Positions 62,619 through 64,000 of a stretch of 64,000 nt of DNA are shown in pieces (the stretch's first letter is position 1; each line of letters starts with the position of its first letter). Under the pieces are notes generated by a model that saw only the letters and a program-made list of their open reading frames with translations, was not told the origin of the DNA and made no database searches. Both the position numbers and the translations under genes were made by a program. Where the stretch lies: positions 68,374 to 132,373 of the forward strand of contig NZ_CAMLHC010000022.1 of NCBI RefSeq assembly GCF_946479755.1, written 5' to 3'. The DNA comes from an uncultured Chitinophaga sp. Lineage in GTDB: Bacteria; Bacteroidota; Bacteroidia; Chitinophagales; Chitinophagaceae.

Positions 62619-64000
62619 ATGACATCAGTTAGTTGTAAGGTGGAAGGCATGCACTGCACCAATTGTGCGCTCAGCGTATCCCGATACCTCGAGAAAAAAG
62701 GCATGGAAAATGTCAACGTCAGCTTTGCCACGGAAGAGGTGAGTTTTACCGCCCCCGCGGGCGCCGACTCGGCCGAAGTGCTCAACGGCATCAACGACCT
62801 CGGTTTCCGCGTGGTATTGCCCGATCAGGCGCCGGCCAAAATACCGGTCTACCAAACCCTGACCTTTAAATTTTTCTTTTGTTTAATATTTACGCTGCCG
62901 CTCCTGTTGCACATGTGGGTGGACTGGCACTGGCTGCACAACCCCTGGACGCAGTTCTGGCTCACACTGCCGGTATTTCTCACCGGGCTGTGGCATTTTG
63001 GTAAGAGCGCCCTCCGCTCTGTCATGAACCGCATGGCCAATATGGACGTACTGGTCACCCTCGGCGCTTCCGCCGCCTTCTTTTACAGTGTCATCGGCGC
63101 ACTGGTCAACGGCAACCCGGATTACCTGTTCTTCGAAACCACCGCGGCGATCATCACCCTCGTTTTCCTGGGGAACCTGCTGGAAGAAAAATCTGTCCGG
63201 CAAACCACCACCGCCATCGCAGAACTGGCCCGTATGCAGGTCACCACAGCACGACTCATCAATACTGACCACGGGCACGAACATATCCACGAAGTAGACA
63301 ACAGGACGTTGCGTCCCGGCGACTGCGTGCTGGTCAACACCGGCGATAAAATACCGATGGACGGCACCATCTACTGGGGCAGCGGACATATCAACGAATC
63401 CATGATCACCGGTGAAAGCGATCCTGTCAGCAAAAAAGAAAAAGACAAAGTGATTGGCGGTACCCTCCTGGAAGAGGGCAGCATCAAAGTATATATCACG
63501 GCTACCGGCAAGGACACCGTACTGTCTTACATCATAGAGCTGGTAAAACAAGCCCAGAGCGACAAACCGCCCATGCAGCGGCTGGCCGACCGTATCAGCG
63601 CCATTTTTGTGCCGCTGGTTCTGAGCATCGCCATCGTCACTTTCCTGGGATGGTACTTTATCGGTCACGCCACTTTCGGCACCGCTATGATGCGCAGCAT
63701 CGCCGTACTGGTGATCGCCTGTCCCTGTGCCATGGGACTTGCCACCCCGGCAGCGGTCATGGTAGGACTGGGCCGCGCTGCGCGCAACGGCATCCTTATC
63801 AAAGGAGGCCATACCCTCGAACTGTTTAAAGACATCAAACGGGTGGTATTCGATAAAACAGGGACGCTCACCACGGGTAAACTCACCCTTCGTCACTATC
63901 ATACCACGATGGAAGACACAGCGTTCCGGCAGATCGTTTACAGCCTGGAGAAATATTCTTCCCATCCTATTGCCCGTTCCGTGGCCGCCATGTGGAAGTC
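62619..64000 (+). CDS. copA: copper-type P1B ATPase, 5' part (cut by window end)
   Basis: The first 460 codons are present; the gene runs off the right edge. One N-terminal metal-binding HMA domain (GMHCTNC, Cys13 and Cys16), then four hydrophobic segments, the A-domain TGES (264-267), the metal-transport motif CPC (368-370, in ACPCAMG), the phosphorylation site DKTGT (Asp412), and the SSHPIA motif of the nucleotide domain. CPC plus the HMA domain indicates Cu(I) export from the cytoplasm. The start at 62619 follows a CsoR-like palindrome, which fits metal-controlled expression. Confidence 0.92.
   Translation, partial: MTSVSCKVEGMHCTNCALSVSRYLEKKGMENVNVSFATEEVSFTAPAGADSAEVLNGINDLGFRVVLPDQAPAKIPVYQTLTFKFFFCLIFTLPLLLHMWVDWHWLHNPWTQFWLTLPVFLTGLWHFGKSALRSVMNRMANMDVLVTLGASAAFFYSVIGALVNGNPDYLFFETTAAIITLVFLGNLLEEKSVRQTTTAIAELARMQVTTARLINTDHGHEHIHEVDNRTLRPGDCVLVNTGDKIPMDGTIYWGSGHINESMITGESDPVSKKEKDKVIGGTLLEEGSIKVYITATGKDTVLSYIIELVKQAQSDKPPMQRLADRISAIFVPLVLSIAIVTFLGWYFIGHATFGTAMMRSIAVLVIACPCAMGLATPAAVMVGLGRAARNGILIKGGHTLELFKDIKRVVFDKTGTLTTGKLTLRHYHTTMEDTAFRQIVYSLEKYSSHPIARSVAAMWK

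Noticed and set aside
62883..63965. 360-codon minus-strand open frame at the right end
   Set aside because: It is the shadow of the P-type ATPase gene, whose plus frame carries CPC, TGES and DKTGT.

Overview
The window reads as a piece of chromosome from a Bacteroidota bacterium of the Chitinophagaceae, most like Chitinophaga. This is an inference from gene content and signals; no 16S or other phylogenetic marker was searched. The evidence is: promoters with the Bacteroidota -7 element TAnnTTTG, the near absence of Shine-Dalgarno sequences, a giant gliding/type IX secretion (T9SS) adhesin followed by PorP/SprF and PorE-like genes, a TonB receptor with a carboxypeptidase-regulatory N-terminus, RprY-type response regulators, and the order ftsX-DUF3098-uppP. 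I saw no prophage, transposase, CRISPR array, rRNA or tRNA. Most of the window is dense core genome.

Layout. 0.3-5.1 kb: an envelope operon of a glucosaminidase, two overlapping SGNH hydrolases and an MBOAT O-acyltransferase, probably for O-acylation of a cell-wall or extracellular polymer. 5.1-6.0 kb: a frameshifted AraC regulator. 6.1-9.4 kb: an OprO/OprP-like porin facing a PhoB/PhoR-like two-component pair. 9.7-13.8 kb: a secreted protein with a possible clan-CD-like C-terminus and an MsbA-like ABC exporter, separated by a palindromic intergenic element. 14.2-18.6 kb: atpBEFHA, without atpG. 18.9-35.8 kb: a ~4,700-residue DUF11-repeat T9SS adhesin with SprF-like and PorE-like partners. 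36.0-39.2 kb: TonB receptor, helical-repeat protein and winged-helix regulator. 39.2-48.5 kb: housekeeping genes (pdxA, rsmA, a hydroxyacid dehydrogenase, greA, HIT, ruvC, ruvB) mixed with two kinase-less RprY-type regulators. 48.7-52.7 kb: secreted hydrolases and a lipoprotein, with a second copy of the palindromic element. 52.7-55.5 kb: an operon of an Lgt-like membrane protein that lacks the expected catalytic histidine, a radical SAM enzyme with Tes/MJ0619-like cysteine architecture, and two small membrane proteins. 55.6-64.0 kb: leuS, ftsX-DUF3098-uppP, alanine dehydrogenase, tsaE and the 5' part of a copper-type P-ATPase behind a CsoR-like palindrome.

The best candidate for an undescribed system is the Lgt-like/radical SAM/small membrane protein operon at 52.7-55.5 kb, whose overlapping genes suggest a lipid-modifying membrane pathway. 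Other points worth attention are the intrinsic terminator inside the greA leader, the dispersed palindromic elements, several genes whose promoter box sits almost on the start codon (near-leaderless mRNAs), and the missing atpG.
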